From NCBI RefSeq assembly GCF_000001735.4, contig NC_003075.7, positions 559,001 through 623,000 on the forward strand: a DNA stretch of 64,000 nt, given 5' to 3'. The first letter of the stretch is position 1, and every line of letters begins with the position of its first letter. The stretch is from Arabidopsis thaliana. Taxonomy: Eukaryota; Streptophyta; Magnoliopsida; Brassicales; Brassicaceae. Below the pieces are notes generated by a model that saw only the letters and a program-made list of their open reading frames with translations, did not search any database and was not told the DNA's origin. Position numbers and translations under genes: made by a program. Positions 33,998-46,600 of the stretch are shown here, piece by piece.

Positions 33998-36900
33998 GGA
34001 TCTACAAAGTATGTATTATCTTTTTCAAATACAACACATGTACTATTTTTATTTTTGAAAAAAAAAAAAGATATAGTGTATGAAAAGAGTTATAAAATAT
34101 TGATTTGATTATTTATATCACAAAATGCATTTGCTCTTATTTTTACAAGTCAATTTGATAAAATGGACATGATAGTCTCCGAACGATCACTGTCGAGATG
34201 TTTAAGTGTCTTGTTGAATCCGGTATACGACCGAAGTCATGCCAGTGCCACTTCGTTTATCTCATAAGGCATATGTATTTTATATGCAAATTGTGCTATC
34301 ATTTAGTGCTGCACATATTAATAAGCCCATTAACTTTCGAAGAAAATCAGATTGGCCGACTAGCTATAATTTTACTTGAAAGAAATAAAAGCTTTATATG
34401 ACTTTAACTTTCCTTTGCTTTTCCAAAAGAAGATAAAAGCCAACATGATCAAATCAATGGCAAAGAAAAACGTAAAGAAACAAAATTGTAAATGAAAAGT
34501 TAGAAACGACATAAATAATACTTTTTCTTGTTAAACGACATAACTAGATTTTATAATGACAACATAATTTACCAAAATAACATTATTAAGTAGGATCGTA
34601 AACTTGAGTTTTATAAACCAACTGCACCTTGAGTTTTATTAACCGACTCAACCAGTTGAATAATGTTTGGTTAATGACATAAAAACCTGTCTCAGCAATG
34701 TGTTTGTCGGACGAGTGATATATACAAGATTATTTGGGGTAATTAGTATATATCATATTATGTAAATTGTAATTAAAACACTAAGGACATCTCCATTGGT
34801 TAAGATACTCTGAGTATCTTAGCAATAAAATAACAAATACTTTTAATAGATTTCAGTTATCAAATTTTTTTGTAGATATCTTTTTTTCCAATTTTCCCTT
34901 AAATTAATATTTATTTGAAAATCATCAATACAATTAAACTAAAACCCATGTCTCTCAAACCTGACACATCAATATTTTCGTTCAACTAGAAGACATAAAA
35001 ATGTCGGAATTGTAAGATGTAATGAAGCCAAATTTAGTTTGAAACATCGCTACGTAATGTTTTATCTCGCTAGAGAGAAGAAATTTCAATTTATTGGTCA
35101 TATTTTTAATAATTAAAAAATAAATCATACATAAATAAATAAGTTAACGTTTTAACTAATTAATATGACTAATGGTTAAAATATAATTATATAAAAAAAG
35201 ACAATGGTAAAATTTCATAACAATTCATAGTCTCCAACATAAGTATTAACGAAAAATGCCACTCAAAACAACTTCGTATCAACTCTACAAGAAAAAAACT
35301 AATCCTCTTGTTTCTTTTAAAAGAAGAATAAGTTATAGATTATGACTTTACACTAAATAAGATTAGTACTTTGATTATTAGAAACTCAAACACAATTTCA
35401 TCAAAATACTCTGCAGCATAACACGGATCTTTATCTAATATATATGAAAATTGGTTAATCCTCTCCATATGAATGTCGTCAGCATTCTCGAAACTGTCAT
35501 GTGTCATCGCCATGTCATGAAATTTTAAACATGCATGACACATAATATATAGATTTGCAAATCATAAACATATAAAATCTTTTCCTCTGCTAAGAAAATA
35601 AAAATAAATTCATCAGCCAATCAAAAATAAAAATAAAATCTTTTCCTTTCATGAGTTTTTAGAGCATCTCTAATGAAATATCTAATCAAAATAGTTTCTC
35701 TAAAATAATGATAAAATATTAAAATGTTGGAGATAGAAGGTGAGAGAGGTTCTTAAAGTTCTTATTTTTGAGAACCCATGAATTCTTTATTAGACACACT
35801 CATGATAATGCCAACCTTGAATGATTATAGTTTTTGTTTACATATTTAATTTAAATAGATAATTGAATTATATTAAAATATTAATATTTGTTAGCTTAAA
35901 ATTCCAAATTAAGAGTCTTACCCAGGGCCGGTCCAACCAAATATTAATACTTGACAAAATTTTCAAATTTATCTCTATTTTTAAGTTTATTAATTGATGA
36001 TATTAAATAAAACAATACATTAATTAGAGGTAAAAAAATATTGAATATTTTCTTAATATTTATGAAAAAATTTTAACCGACAACTAATATAAAATAGAAA
36101 TAATATTATTTTTATATTATGGTTTTAGTGGAATTAGCTAGTTAAGATACCCACAATAAAAAAAACTCGAATTATAAATAATATGTTATTGTATAAAACA
36201 TTTATGCATAGTCCTGTTTTATCAAAAGGCTTTTACCCTTTCGAAAATATTTAGTTTTTTTTTTTGAATCATTTGAGTTAAATGTTTGAGTCTTTTTTTT
36301 TTTTGAGTTAATAACCCATGCTTATATGTTTATATCTTTGCAAATCTGAACCCCCCACCCCACCCCCAAACAAAAAAAGGTTTGCACATCATGTCAGAGG
36401 TGTAGTGGAAATTACTAAAAAGGGTAAAAGCATAACTTTTTTAACAGTTCCCAAAATGGATAAAATGCTTAAGATGAGATGTCACCTAGATTCCCTACAT
36501 CAGCTACTTCTGTATATTTAGTGAATTTTAATATTTTTTCAAATAAATTTTATTTTTAAAAAATCTCAGTTAAAAAAAAAATGCTCTTATGCTCTTCGAT
36601 AACTAGAGTTTGAAGAAAAAATGAATTTAGATAAAATACGATCAGATACTTAGAAATAAACAAGTTTTGTTTTGATTTTTATAAAATAGAATTATTTAAA
36701 ATTTCATCTACATTTGAGTCAATCCTGTTAAAAACCAAAGTTTTCAACTTTAAAGCGTTTTTTTTTGTGTGGCAGTGTTCAACTTTAAGGCGATTAGAAT
36801 TACTAATATGAAAACAATCAAATTGATGACCTCGCCAACTAGAGTGCATTACATACCACTTACCACTATGGTAACAAAAATTCAATGTTATCACTCTTTT

Positions 36901-37530
36901 GATTAAATTGTATGTATTCTTATTCGATTTTGTCTATGTTGTTTTTTGATAGCTAGAAAGTAAAGTTTATTCATTTCATTTATAAACTGTAGATAACAGA
37001 ATAAGAATAATTAAACGTGAGGGATAGCAAAGTTAGAACTCAACTTACCATTATAGTTTGTTCTGTTCGTATAAAAATAGAATGTATACTTGTTTCATCT
37101 TTCTTGAAGATGTATAGTTTCACTTTAGTAAAGAATTAACGCACTGCATGAAGCATATGAACTAGCGGTTACCAGAAGAGATAAATATTCTTTTAAAAAA
37201 AATGGTCATCATCTACGTCAATGTCATGATCTGTCTAATTCATCGAGAAACTTGTGGCAATCAAAAGAGAAACAGAAGAAGCTTTAGTTTTATAAATTCG
37301 TACTTTATTCTAAAATTAAATAAAATTTAAAAAATATATATATATGACTAGTGAACAAAGTCTCTATATATACAAGTTTCTTCTGCCTTCAATCATTCAT
37401 ATACACAAACCCCTTAGAGAAACAAAAAGAATACAAAAAGAAGAGAGAGATTAGTTATTAACTTATTCATAATAAGTGTAATTACTTCGTATTTACTTTT
37501 TTTTGGTTAGCAGTCGACTAGTAATCAATA
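33998..37530. other. AT-rich gene-free spacer before UMAMIT31
   Basis: About 3.5 kb with no supportable gene. A C-rich tract (CCCCCCACCCC) is at 36351-36367. Two GACATCTCC/GAGCATCTC-type strings (34786 and 35661) resemble ends of small plant MITEs, but partner ends were not found. TATA-like sequence near 37364 marks the UMAMIT31 promoter. Confidence 0.45.
37364..37373 (+). promoter_or_regulatory. Likely TATA box of UMAMIT31
   Basis: CTATATATAC about 160 nt upstream of the ATG, followed by a CTTC-rich and GAGA-rich leader. Confidence 0.4.
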
Positions 37531-39512
37531 ATGGGTTACTGCGATGGTAAATGGACACCGGTGATTATTATGGTTATGATCAATTCAGCGCTGGGTTTAG
37601 CTAATGCTTTGGTTAAAAAAGTACTCGATGGTGGTGTTAACCATATGGTTATCGCAACATATCGTCTTGCTATTTCAACCCTATTTTTGGCACCAATCGC
37701 ATTTTTTTGGGAACGGTAAGTATATTATATTCATTAAAGAACTTTGGTCTTGATGATATATATATGTTTGTAATAATTAACGTTAAAAATGATTCGTTAT
37801 ATGTTTTTTAGGAAAACGAGACCGACACTAACGCTCAACATCTTGGTTCAGCTTTTCTTCAGTGCTCTTGTTGGGTTCGTTCTTTTTCTAATTTTCGCTT
37901 GGAACTCCTAATAGTTGTAGGAATAATAAGGAAATATTCTAAATAAAAATAGGTTGACTGTTTGAAATTTAAGAAAATAAACCATTTTGTTTAGATTTTT
38001 GGATGAAGAATTTAATATTTAAGAGTTAGGATTTTGGATTTCGAAGTTATGGTTAAGCTTTTAGCGTTTAGGTTTTAGAATTTAAATTTTCTATTACTTA
38101 ATTAGTTTTTACTTTTTAGAAATATAGACAATTTCTTCTAATTGATATAGAATTTTGAATGTTTGCGTAATTGTCCTGTTGTTGCATTCTAACCGATTTT
38201 TAGTCTTTTTCTTTTGTTTTTTTATTGTTAAGAATGTAAATATTTTATAAAAAATGAAACATGATAGGTTTACGGTCCGTGGCAAAAAAGATAAAAACAT
38301 GAAAGCATAAAAATAACCACTGGTTTTTAGTCAAATTAAGAGCTTTATTTTGTACTGAAATATATGATCATTCTGAACATATTTTAGGGCAAGTTTGACT
38401 CAGTATTTCTTCCTATTGGGGCTATCATACACATCGGCTACGTTGGCATGTGCTTTTATTAGCATGACGCCTGCGATTACATTCGTTATGGCTCTAATAT
38501 TCAGGTAAACTATAAGTGTCTAATATTAATTCAATTATTACTAGACAAACTAAGTTTATTATGATAATATGTAAACACAATTCTTTGGGTGTAGGGTAGA
38601 GAAGCTAAACATGAAAAGCAAAGCAGGTATGGGGATGGTGATGGGCGCGTTGATATGCATAGGAGGAGCTTTATTATTAACAATGTACAAAGGTGTTCCC
38701 TTGACAAAACTTCGGAAACTAGAAACCCATCAGTTGATAAACAATAACCACGCTATGAAACCAGAGAATTGGATAATAGGATGCGTACTTCTCTTTGCGG
38801 GTAGTAGCTGTTTCGGGTCGTGGATGCTGATACAAGCCAAAGTGAACGAGAAATACCCTTGTCAATACTCGAGTACTGTCGTATTATCCTTCTTTGGCAC
38901 CATCCAATGCGCCCTTCTAAGCCTCATCAAATCTCGAGATATCACGGCTTGGATCCTCACAGATAAACTTGATATCGTTACCATTGTTTACGCGGTAAGT
39001 GTTTTTAGTATTACTGAAAAAGTTGGCAGTATTTGTTTAATTTTATAACTTCTAGTAAAATATAATTAAGTTATACGGACCTATGTCTATCACAACGTGT
39101 TATAGGGAGCAGTAGCACAAGGAATATGTACGGTTGGAACGTCTTGGTGCATCAGAAAGAGAGGACCTATCTTTACTTCTATATTTACCCCGGTGGGGCT
39201 TATATTTGCAACACTATTTGATTTCTTGATCCTTCATCGTCAAATTTTCCTAGGAAGGTACGTCGAATTGTATTTATACACATATATCATAAAAATCTGA
39301 ATGTGATCGATTTTCTTTTTGATGTGGATAGTGTTGTCGGATCTGGGGTTGTAATCTTCGGACTATACATATTCTTGTTGGGAAAAGTCAGGCTAATGAA
39401 AGAAGAGTGTGAAAAGAAGTTACCTTGTCGTTTTAATGAAGATGATCAAGAAGAAGATGATGATGAACAATACAAAAAGGGTCATCTTATGGTTGTTCCA
39501 ATGACTCCTTGA
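37531..39512 (+). CDS. UMAMIT31: UMAMIT amino-acid exporter (UMAMIT31)
   Basis: Six exons: 37531-37715, 37812-37874, 38388-38504, 38595-38994, 39106-39257 and 39332-39512, total 1098 nt, 365 residues, in frame throughout. Starts MGYCDGKWTPVIIMVMIN. Same two-EamA architecture as UMAMIT29, with motifs NALVKKVLDGGVNHMV in helix 1-2, SCFGSWMLIQAKVNEKYP in the second half, and an acidic Glu/Asp-rich C-tail ending VVPMTP. The ending PMTP is shared with UMAMIT30 only, so these two are the closest pair. Intron positions and phases are identical across the three genes. It is predicted to transport amino acids at the plasma membrane. Symbol assignment (At4g01440) is from memory. Confidence 0.93.
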
Positions 39513-40558
39513 TAAGATTAGACTTTTTTTTTTTTCTTCTTCTTCACTTCGTACATTATTTAGTAAAACCATTGACCGGTGAAAATTACATGGACTAGTC
39601 TAACAACGGTTCAAAAAACTAGTCACATGTTTTTTTTTTTTTGCTTTTTCTTTTCTTTCCCTTTTTTTTGTTTTGCAATGTAAAACTTTTATTGCAATAA
39701 TAAAAAAATCTCCTTTGCAATCAAATGCTTCTAATTTTGAGTGTTTGAGAAAAAGTTGAAGAAAACAGAGAGCGCGGAGTTGATGCAATAAGATTGAGTT
39801 TTGGTTAGGTTTCTGACCAGGTTTGGAGAAGCTCATCGTAACCACGATCACCAATAGTTCGAATGTTTCGGGTACTCAGGTATCGGTTAGGTGCAAATGA
39901 AGCACAAGTTGCTTATTGTGTATGGTTTATTTACTCTGGTTTAAGTTAGTTTGTATCGAAATCTTTATACATTTGATGTATTTTAAATAATAGAGTCCAA
40001 GCTCATCATTCCTAAGAATTAAAGTGAGATAAAGCTAAATCATCAAAAGAAATGTCTATGTTTAATAAGCCAAATTAAAGTTTAAAAACATACTTTAATT
40101 ATCTCAAAACTTTAGAAGTTAAGAGTTAAGACGCCCTCTAAAATATGATAGTACGCCAAATAATTCTTTTTTCTGCTTTCGCTGATTTTGGTTTATAAGT
40201 TTATTGATAATAAGTTAGATAGATATTTCCTACCTCAATGAACAAAAACAAACAAAAGATTATGCTAAAACCTTAATTAGATTTCTAAAGGCTAATAGTA
40301 GAAAGCTGAGCTACGTACTCTCTTCCACCCAGAGTGTATCATATATACACAAATTCAAAATATATATGTAGAAATTCGTTCTTTCAATAATACTTCATTT
40401 TATTATATTCTTTTTAGTAGGATATATATAAATGTATCAACGTTGTTTCTATGCTTCACTAGTCGACCAAGTTGCTAGAGAATAGATAAATAATACTCCA
40501 AGTTAGGGAGAGGGGGAGGTCTGATTAGTGATTAACAAATAGTTAATTTACTAATTAC
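39513..40558. other. 3' flank of UMAMIT31 and upstream flank of UMAMIT pseudogene 1
   Basis: No gene. The segment 40480-40558 (AGTTAGGGAGAGGG and onward) occupies the leader position of the first UMAMIT pseudogene. Confidence 0.45.
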
Positions 40559-41285
40559 GATGGAAAATGGGCACCATTGATCATATGATAATTAGTAATT
40601 ACCATTACTAGTATTAACATGATTGTGGGACTGGGAATGGTTAAACGCATTTGATTAAGATAATTTTTGTCTCTTGATGGTTAATAAATTATTGCTACCT
40701 TTTTCTTCTTCCAATCGCTTATTTTTGGGAACATTAAATCTCTTTATAAAAAATAGTTGTTTTCTTTCTGATCAGTCGCTTAATATATACTAAACAAATT
40801 GAATTTTAGTTACTATGTTGTTTGAATTTTAGTTGTTGTGATTTGTTTTTTCTTTAACAACGTTTGATATACTAAATATTTACAGTACCCTTTTCATTAT
40901 TATTTTATAACGGTTGGTATATGGTGGATCAAACAACGTGGACCTGCCTTTACCTAATTATATAGTCATGTCATACTTATATCTGCAACATTGTTTTATT
41001 TCTTGATATTTCATCGTATGCTTTCTAATATGCATATTCAATAATCAAAGTGTTAGATATTTCATATTGAAAAAGTTGTTTTCATTTAAAAATAAAAATA
41101 AAAGTACACTTGATTTAATGTATATGAAACATATATAGATTAATTCTTTTTAACCAAGAAAAAAAACATTGATCATTCCTCTGATTTATTTTAATAGGAA
41201 AATACAAATATATGTGCATGTTAGACGGACTAAGATTTTACTTTTGTTGCAGCGTAATCTGATCTATGCTGGTCATAATCGGTAA
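40559..41285 (+). pseudogene. UMAMIT pseudogene 1 (exons 1, 5, 6 remnants)
   Basis: 40559-40731 matches UMAMIT30 exon 1 (GATGGAAAATGGGCACCATT; ATGATTGTGGGACTGGGAATGG; CTTCTTCCAATCGCTTATTTTTGGGAAC) with frame-breaking indels. 40908-41018 matches exon 5 (GGATCAAACAACGTGGACCTG; TATCTGCAACATTG; TTTCTTGAT-TTCATCGT). 41251-41285 matches the start of exon 6 (GCAGCGTAATCTGATCTATG). Exons 2-4 are missing. Closest to UMAMIT30 by eye. Confidence 0.85.
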
Positions 41286-41494
41286 TTCGGTAACATACTT
41301 TCATTAAACCGTCAATTTGAATCCTTTTTATGAATGTTTTTTGAATTGAATGTAAACACGTTTTCAACAAAAAAAACCTTTGTACACTGGATGCAATACT
41401 ATGCTTCAGAATTTGAGGAATCAGAACATAGAATTTGAAGAAACAAAGCAGTCGGGTTTTAAGGTGTTGATCGGTGGAGAACTATAGCCTTAGG

Positions 41495-41646
41495 TCATAG
41501 CGATGGTTGTTTGAGACTTTGATTGAGCTGATGCGGTTCCAGACGGTTTTGTCAATTAGTTTGATTAGCAGTGTTGAAGATGGAAGCTCCCCGTGTCGTC
41601 TTGCATTCCCTCACGCCAATTTTGTAGAGGGTAGCTTGGAAGACAT
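41495..41646 (-). mobile_element. LINE 3' ORF fragment
   Basis: On the minus strand, LYKIWRE then (after a one-base frameshift) NARRHGELPSS and LIDKTVWNRISSIK fit the C-terminal tail of plant LINE reverse-transcriptase polyproteins, downstream of the zf-RVT domain. Truncated on both sides. Confidence 0.6.
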
Positions 41647-42229
41647 ATGAAAACAGAAAGAGATTGAGTTAAGGAGTGCTTGTGTTGTGAAGCAGTGCGA
41701 TGAGCTGGTCCCAATTTGTCGTGTAGCTGAAATATTTGTCGAATGTTTTTTAATGAATATCATTTTCAGACGTTATTAATTATCTGAAATCTGAAATATT
41801 TCCTGAAATCCTTGCAGAATAAATCAAACAATGTTTTTTCTAAAGTATCCCAAACCTCATTAACAAGATTCAATCAACAATATCTGCTTCACCAAAGTTT
41901 CATTATTTATATTTCTACTTATTTGATCCACTATTTAGAACAATTGTCACACTTCATAGCAATTATATCTCATCTGTTGTAAGCTTAAAACAATGCTTCT
42001 CTTTGGGGGAGAAGAGAGAAAATAAATAAAGTATTGATTTAAGAGAAAAAAACAAACAATAGTTTTTCTTTAAAGGCACTTATAGGCTGCTAGCCTCAAT
42101 GCCTTATCCTTCTTCTCCCTTTATTTTATTTTCATAATGTAAATTTATACTTTATTAAAGTCTTTCTTTATTTTCTTTTATATTCAGACTCGTTTAAACT
42201 CTTTATTATTATAAATTATTGTAGCAAAA

Positions 42230-42680
42230 AAAAAAGTTGGTATTGATTGGCTTTTTCTTTACAATACTGCTGAGTGCGGAGGAATGGCACACACACGAGT
42301 GAAAGCACTTCAAAAATATTTTGGATCCAAACAAAGATTAACAATATAATATAAGACTCTCACTCACTGGTGTACATGCAAGTCGAGAAAATTGTTAAGT
42401 ATATATAATGGCGTGTGTCGTTACATTACAAAAGTCTATACCAAGTGACAAAAAAGGCTCTCTATAAAGCATGCATGGTCTTCCCTTCTATGCATTAAAG
42501 TTAATACTGATTCAGAAAAGAAAAATAATGGTCACTGAGGAAATTGTTATGGCGAAAAATGATGTCAGGAATCATGATAAAATAATGGCCACCGAGGAAA
42601 TTGTAAAATTACTATTTAAACATCCCCAACTGCGCTTTGGAATGTGTAATCATGACTAGCTTCTTCCCGCGTCATTTTAA
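42230..42680 (+). repeat. Duplicated downstream flank, copy of 52236-53100
   Basis: Shares TTTCTTTACAATACTGCTGAG, GGCACAC, CACTTCAAAAA, GGATCCAAACA, CTCTATAAAGCATG-like and CTTTGGAATGTGTAATCATGAC with 52236-53100 in the same order and orientation. The copy lies about 950 bp downstream of UMAMIT pseudogene 1, as 52236 lies downstream of UMAMIT30. So the duplicated unit was larger than the gene. Confidence 0.8.
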
Positions 42681-42839
42681 AAAAATAACGTTTTTAGAAC
42701 TAGTGTAACGGTTAATCGAAAAGAAATAAAAAATACTTTCAAATTTTTAAGGTGTTCTAAAGGTTTAAAATAGAGTCAGACTCAAGCATGGAGCCAGACT
42801 TGAAAAACCGTGTCATATCGTTGATCTCCCAAGCATCGA

Positions 42840-42966
42840 ATGGTTGTGAGTTGATTTTGAACCAGTTTATCAATCTATCCTATAAGTTTTTCTGAAGTGT
42901 GTAGTGGTTCTCCATGACGCCGTCCACGTCTCTCTCTCCAAACGGTGTACATAATGGTTTGGAAGA
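42840..42966 (-). mobile_element. LINE 3' ORF fragment
   Basis: Minus strand: VFQTIMYTVWRERRGRRHGE, then one in-frame stop, then IDKLVQNQLTTIR. This is the same LINE polyprotein tail as at 41495-41646, in better frame. Truncated. Confidence 0.7.
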
Positions 42967-43616
42967 CATACCGAATTTCATATAAAAAAGTAAAATGATA
43001 TTTTGAAGTAATAAAATTGTTTAAATTACGCATGTAAAGAGTCTAGGCGAAGCTTAGAGGTGCCAGTTTAAATGACGCTTGAAAGGAAATTAATATTATA
43101 TGCTGTGGTTTCAGGGCTGGAGTGATTACGGGTTTCGACCCAGAATTTCTTAGTATTCAAAAAAAGGAAAAAATAATATTCACGCATGTGGTAGTATAAT
43201 ATTTCGTGAAAAAAATCTAGTTTATGATAACTCGAGTTTTGAATATCGATATCGAAAGCTAAACAACAAGTACATAAAACACAATAAAATACACGTGGAC
43301 ACAAACAAGAATTAGAAAGATTAACTAAAGGAACAAATAGAAAACTAAACCCTAAATAAGCTGAACAAAGAAACCGTTAAAAAAAGAAAACGCACCCGAT
43401 CAAATCAACAATATACAAAAAGATAAAATCATGACATGGCAGACGTAATTAAGCACAATCCAAAAGCATGAATTAATATTCTTTACATCCAAAAAAATGA
43501 ATTACTATTCTTTGACTAAACCTCTCTTAAGGTATTAATCTTACACTTACTGAACTCTTATTTATAATCTATAGTTGATTAAGATGCATAAACATTCAAA
43601 TTCAATGAGCAGATAA

Positions 43617-43790
43617 TATTGGAGATAGTGTTTATACATACTGGATATATAGATACTGTATAGTTAGTTAGTCACTTAGATACTATACTTGTATAAATAC
43701 CTTGTACAGTCACTTTACTTAGATTAGTGAGAAATACACTTTATTTTAGCTTACTCTTAATACATAAGTTTTCATACAACTTTCATTAGT
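43617..43790 (+). mobile_element. Possible solo LTR remnant
   Basis: A stretch starting TTGGAGATAGTG, with TATAAATACC about 80 bp in and a AGAAATACACTT-like region before a CATACA end, resembles a short Copia-type LTR. No partner LTR, primer-binding site or clear 5-bp duplication was seen. Low confidence. Confidence 0.3.
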
Positions 43791-44201
43791 TTGTTAAAGA
43801 TTATATACTAACTATTAAGCAGCGCTTTGGCTCAAACATTTCAAAAATACTTTTGTATTATAAATAATTTTATTACTTTAAATATATTTTAAACAACAAA
43901 AGTGATTGAAGGAGACATATGCATTATGATTTATGTATACTCTTTTTTTTTGAATATAGAAAGGACGTAAAAAGGGGTGTTTACATTGACTCTTTATTGA
44001 CCAGCGAACTCCTAATTACGTGACTAAATTGAGTTATATTAAAGTATTAATACTTAGGTTTTCTTTAGCCACATCAAAACTATTATAATCATTAATTTTT
44101 CTTATCAATCAATATATATTTACAAAATGATTAACGTTAGAAACTTTTTATCAAAAAAAGAAGAAGATTAACGTTAAAAACAAATTTCATTACTTTTTCT
44201 A

Positions 44202-44720
44202 AAGGAGAACAAGATAGAAATTTACTCTCAAGAATCTCTGTTTGATCTTTTTTACTCTTTTAGTCTTTTACTTCAGTGCTCTTATTAGGTTCGTATCTTC
44301 CTTAATTTTAGCCATAACTCTTAATTTAGAATATGTATATTTTCTATCTTAGGGCAAGTTTGTCTCAGTGTTTCTTATCAGCTTCGTTTTTTTTTGTGCA
44401 CCCATCAGCTTCGTTAGCATGTGTATTTATTAACATGACGCATACGGTTGCATTTTTTCTTAAATGAAAAAAAAATCTTTTTTTTTTGAAAATGAATGTT
44501 TTTAGTATAGTAGTATTTCAATTATGACATATAAAATTAAATTTACACTAAATTAAAACCCATTTCTTCTAAGCGTAGGACAGATAAGCTAAACATGAAA
44601 AGCAAACTAAGGGTGCTGTTGGGCATTTTAATATGCATTGGAGTTGGAGGAGCTTTATTAATTAACTCACAATGTGCAAATAGAAGAAACTCATCATCGA
44701 TAAATAATAGAAAATATTAG
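44202..44720 (+). pseudogene. UMAMIT pseudogene 2 (exons 2, 3, part of 4)
   Basis: Exon 2 remnant 44202-44289 (…TTCAGTGCTCTTATTAGG), exon 3 remnant 44352-44463 (GGCAAGTTTGTCTCAGTGTTTCTT; TAGCATGTGTATTTATTAACATGACGC) and exon 4 5' part 44579-44720 (GATAAGCTAAACATGAAAAGC; GGAGCTTTATTA). Exon 4 collapses by an internal deletion after the second-helix region. Indels and stops throughout; closest to UMAMIT31 by eye. Followed by flank shared with pseudogene 3. Confidence 0.85.
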
Positions 44721-45047
44721 AATAATAAATATAAAAAGAGTAAGAGGATATCATAACCCAAACCAAATAAATATGCAGATTAATCAGCTGGTTTTCAATC
44801 TTTCACTTTAGTTATTGTGGGCTTGGGCCAGTTTGCTCATTATGTAGTTGGTTGGGCTATTAGGGTTATGTAAGTATATACTCAGACGGCAAAAGAAAAT
44901 GTAGTAAGAGTAGCAAAAAATAACATAAAAAATTAAACGATTAGTAGAAACAAATGTCACATCGTTGTAGAAAATAGTGACCTATTAAAATTCATATACA
45001 AGTAAAGTAAATTCGACAAAAAAAATGTTTTGGTAGAATGTGGAAGA
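44721..45047 (+). repeat. Shared 3' flank of UMAMIT pseudogenes 2 and 3 (copy A)
   Basis: Matches 46283-46600 in order: CATAACCCAAAC, TTGTGGGCTTG, CAGACGGCAAAAGAAAATG, TTGTAGAAAATAGTGACCTA and ATGTTTTGGTA. It shows that a truncated UMAMIT plus its 3' flank was duplicated in tandem. Confidence 0.8.
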
Positions 45048-45084
45048 AGCAAACTCATGGTATCAAATATTTCGCTAATCATCA

Positions 45085-45460
45085 AACTCATCTTCGAGCC
45101 TCCATGTACCGTATTTGGAGGGAGCGCAATCTGCGGATTCATTCTGACAAGTGACAACTCTACATCAGTACATCTCCTGCTCTTATCACAAAGGAGATCC
45201 AATTGATTCTCAGAGCTCGTCTTGACCCCTTTTACAGGGCACAATCTTCTGCTTTTCTTGGTTCTTCACTTTTGGCTACGTGGTTTTCTTTGTTTCAGGC
45301 AAAGTAAGTTTCTGGTGCTGTTTTTGTATTTTCCAGGTCGCTTTATTCTCTTCTTGTTGTAGTTGGACATCCTTGTATTTTGTGTTTTTGGGCCTGTGGT
45401 CGGCTTGGGCCTTGTATTTGTACTTCTTCTTTTGAAAATTTACAATTAAAATATACTCCT
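45085..45460 (+). mobile_element. 5'-truncated LINE 3' end
   Basis: Plus strand reads HLRASMYRIWRERNLRIHSD, one in-frame TGA, then TSPALITKEIQLILRARLDP and LLATWFSLFQAK to a natural stop at 45307. A 3'UTR ending AT-rich follows. A 5' truncation with an intact 3' end is the usual LINE insertion product. It lies between the two UMAMIT pseudogene duplicates. Confidence 0.75.
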
Positions 45461-45489
45461 TCGGTTCTTAGAAGATTGATAATTTAGTG

Positions 45490-45660
45490 TAGGTCTGGGC
45501 GTTCGGATATCCGTTTAGGTTCGGATCAGGTTTTTCGGATTTTCGGATTTTTAGATTTAGAAGTATAAAACCTATTCGGGTATTTTAAGATTTGAGATTC
45601 GGATCGGGTTCGGATCGGATATTTCGGGTTTGGATTCGGATTACCCGAAGTTTCCAAAAA
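45490..45660. mobile_element. hAT-like terminal/subterminal sequence
   Basis: TAGGTCTGGGCGTTCGGATATCC begins a 170-bp stretch rich in GGTTCGGAT / CGGATTTTCGG repeats. Plant hAT-derived small elements often start TAGG(T/G)CTGGGCG and carry such subterminal motifs. Only one end is recognised. Confidence 0.45.
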
Positions 45661-45690
45661 TCAATGTTTATAACCAAAGATGTTATGCAT

Positions 45691-46282
45691 CAGTAAACAA
45701 GATCAAAACTAACGCTCAAAAAATTTCAGTTCTCTTGTTCTTGTTTTTTTTTTCTTTTTTTCTTTTTTATATATAAACTTCAGTGCTCTTTATTGGGTTT
45801 GTTATTTTCTAATTTGAGCCTAAACTCTTAATATAATATGTTGTATTTTCCTGTGGGGAAAAAAATATATATGTTGTATCTTTTCCTAGTTTAAGGCAAT
45901 TTTGACTCAGTATTTCTTCCTACTGAGGCAATCGTACACATGAGGCAGCTACGTTAGCATGTGCTTTTATGAGCATGACGCATATATACGGTTAGATTTG
46001 TTATGGCACTAGACTCTAGTATTCTTTTCTTTCTTGACATCATTATGGCTCTAGTATTCTTTTAACTAAATAAAATGTCCAGGATTGTAGAATTTCAATT
46101 CTAACCTAGAAAAGTAAATTCACACTAAAACGCATTTCTTTGGGCACAGGATAGAGAAGCTAGACATGAAAAGCAAATTAGGGATGGTGTTGGGCCTTTT
46201 AATATACACTGGAGGAGCTTTATTGCTCAAAATGTACATATTAGAAAGTCATCAACTGATGAAGAATATATAAAATATTAGA
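45691..46282 (+). pseudogene. UMAMIT pseudogene 3 (exons 2, 3, part of 4)
   Basis: Exon 2 remnant 45691-45804 (AAACAAGATCAAAACTAACGC; TTCAGTGCTCTTTATTGGG), exon 3 remnant 45893-46025 (TTGACTCAGTATTTCTTCCTA; TAGCATGTGCTTTTATGAGC) and exon 4 part 46149-46282 (GATAGAGAAGCTAGACATG; TTAGGGATGGTGTTGGGCC; GGAGGAGCTTTATTG). Truncated at the same exon-4 position as pseudogene 2. Closest to UMAMIT31 by eye. Confidence 0.85.
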
Positions 46283-46600
46283 CTAATAAAAGAGTAACAG
46301 AAATTCATAACCCAAACAATAATGTAGTAGATGGTGGTTTTCTATGTTTTTTGCTTTAGTTGTGGGCTTGAGCGCCGGTTTGCTTGAATCATGTAGTTGA
46401 TTAGACTCTTAGTGTTCTGCAACTATATATATGGCACCCAGACGGCAAAAGAAAATGTAGTAAAGCGTGTAACAAATAAATAAAAAAATATGAAAAAAAT
46501 ATTATATTGTTGTAGAAAATAGTGACCTATAGGCTATAATAAATCATAAAGTAAAGTAAAGTCGACAAGATATGTTTTGGTAATGAGGAAGACGAAGAAC
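46283..46600 (+). repeat. Shared 3' flank of UMAMIT pseudogenes (copy B)
   Basis: Counterpart of 44721-45047. The copies differ by scattered substitutions and small indels, so the duplication is old. Confidence 0.8.

Noticed and set aside
34786..35680. Two CATCTCCAT/CATCTCTAA strings like MITE ends
   Set aside because: Both point the same way and no inverse partner or target duplication was found.
42471..42659. 62-codon frame with internal MVTEEIVM / MATEEIV repeat
   Set aside because: It lies in the duplicated UMAMIT flank; the frame is not preserved in the other copy at 52236-53100. The repeat is a small local duplication.
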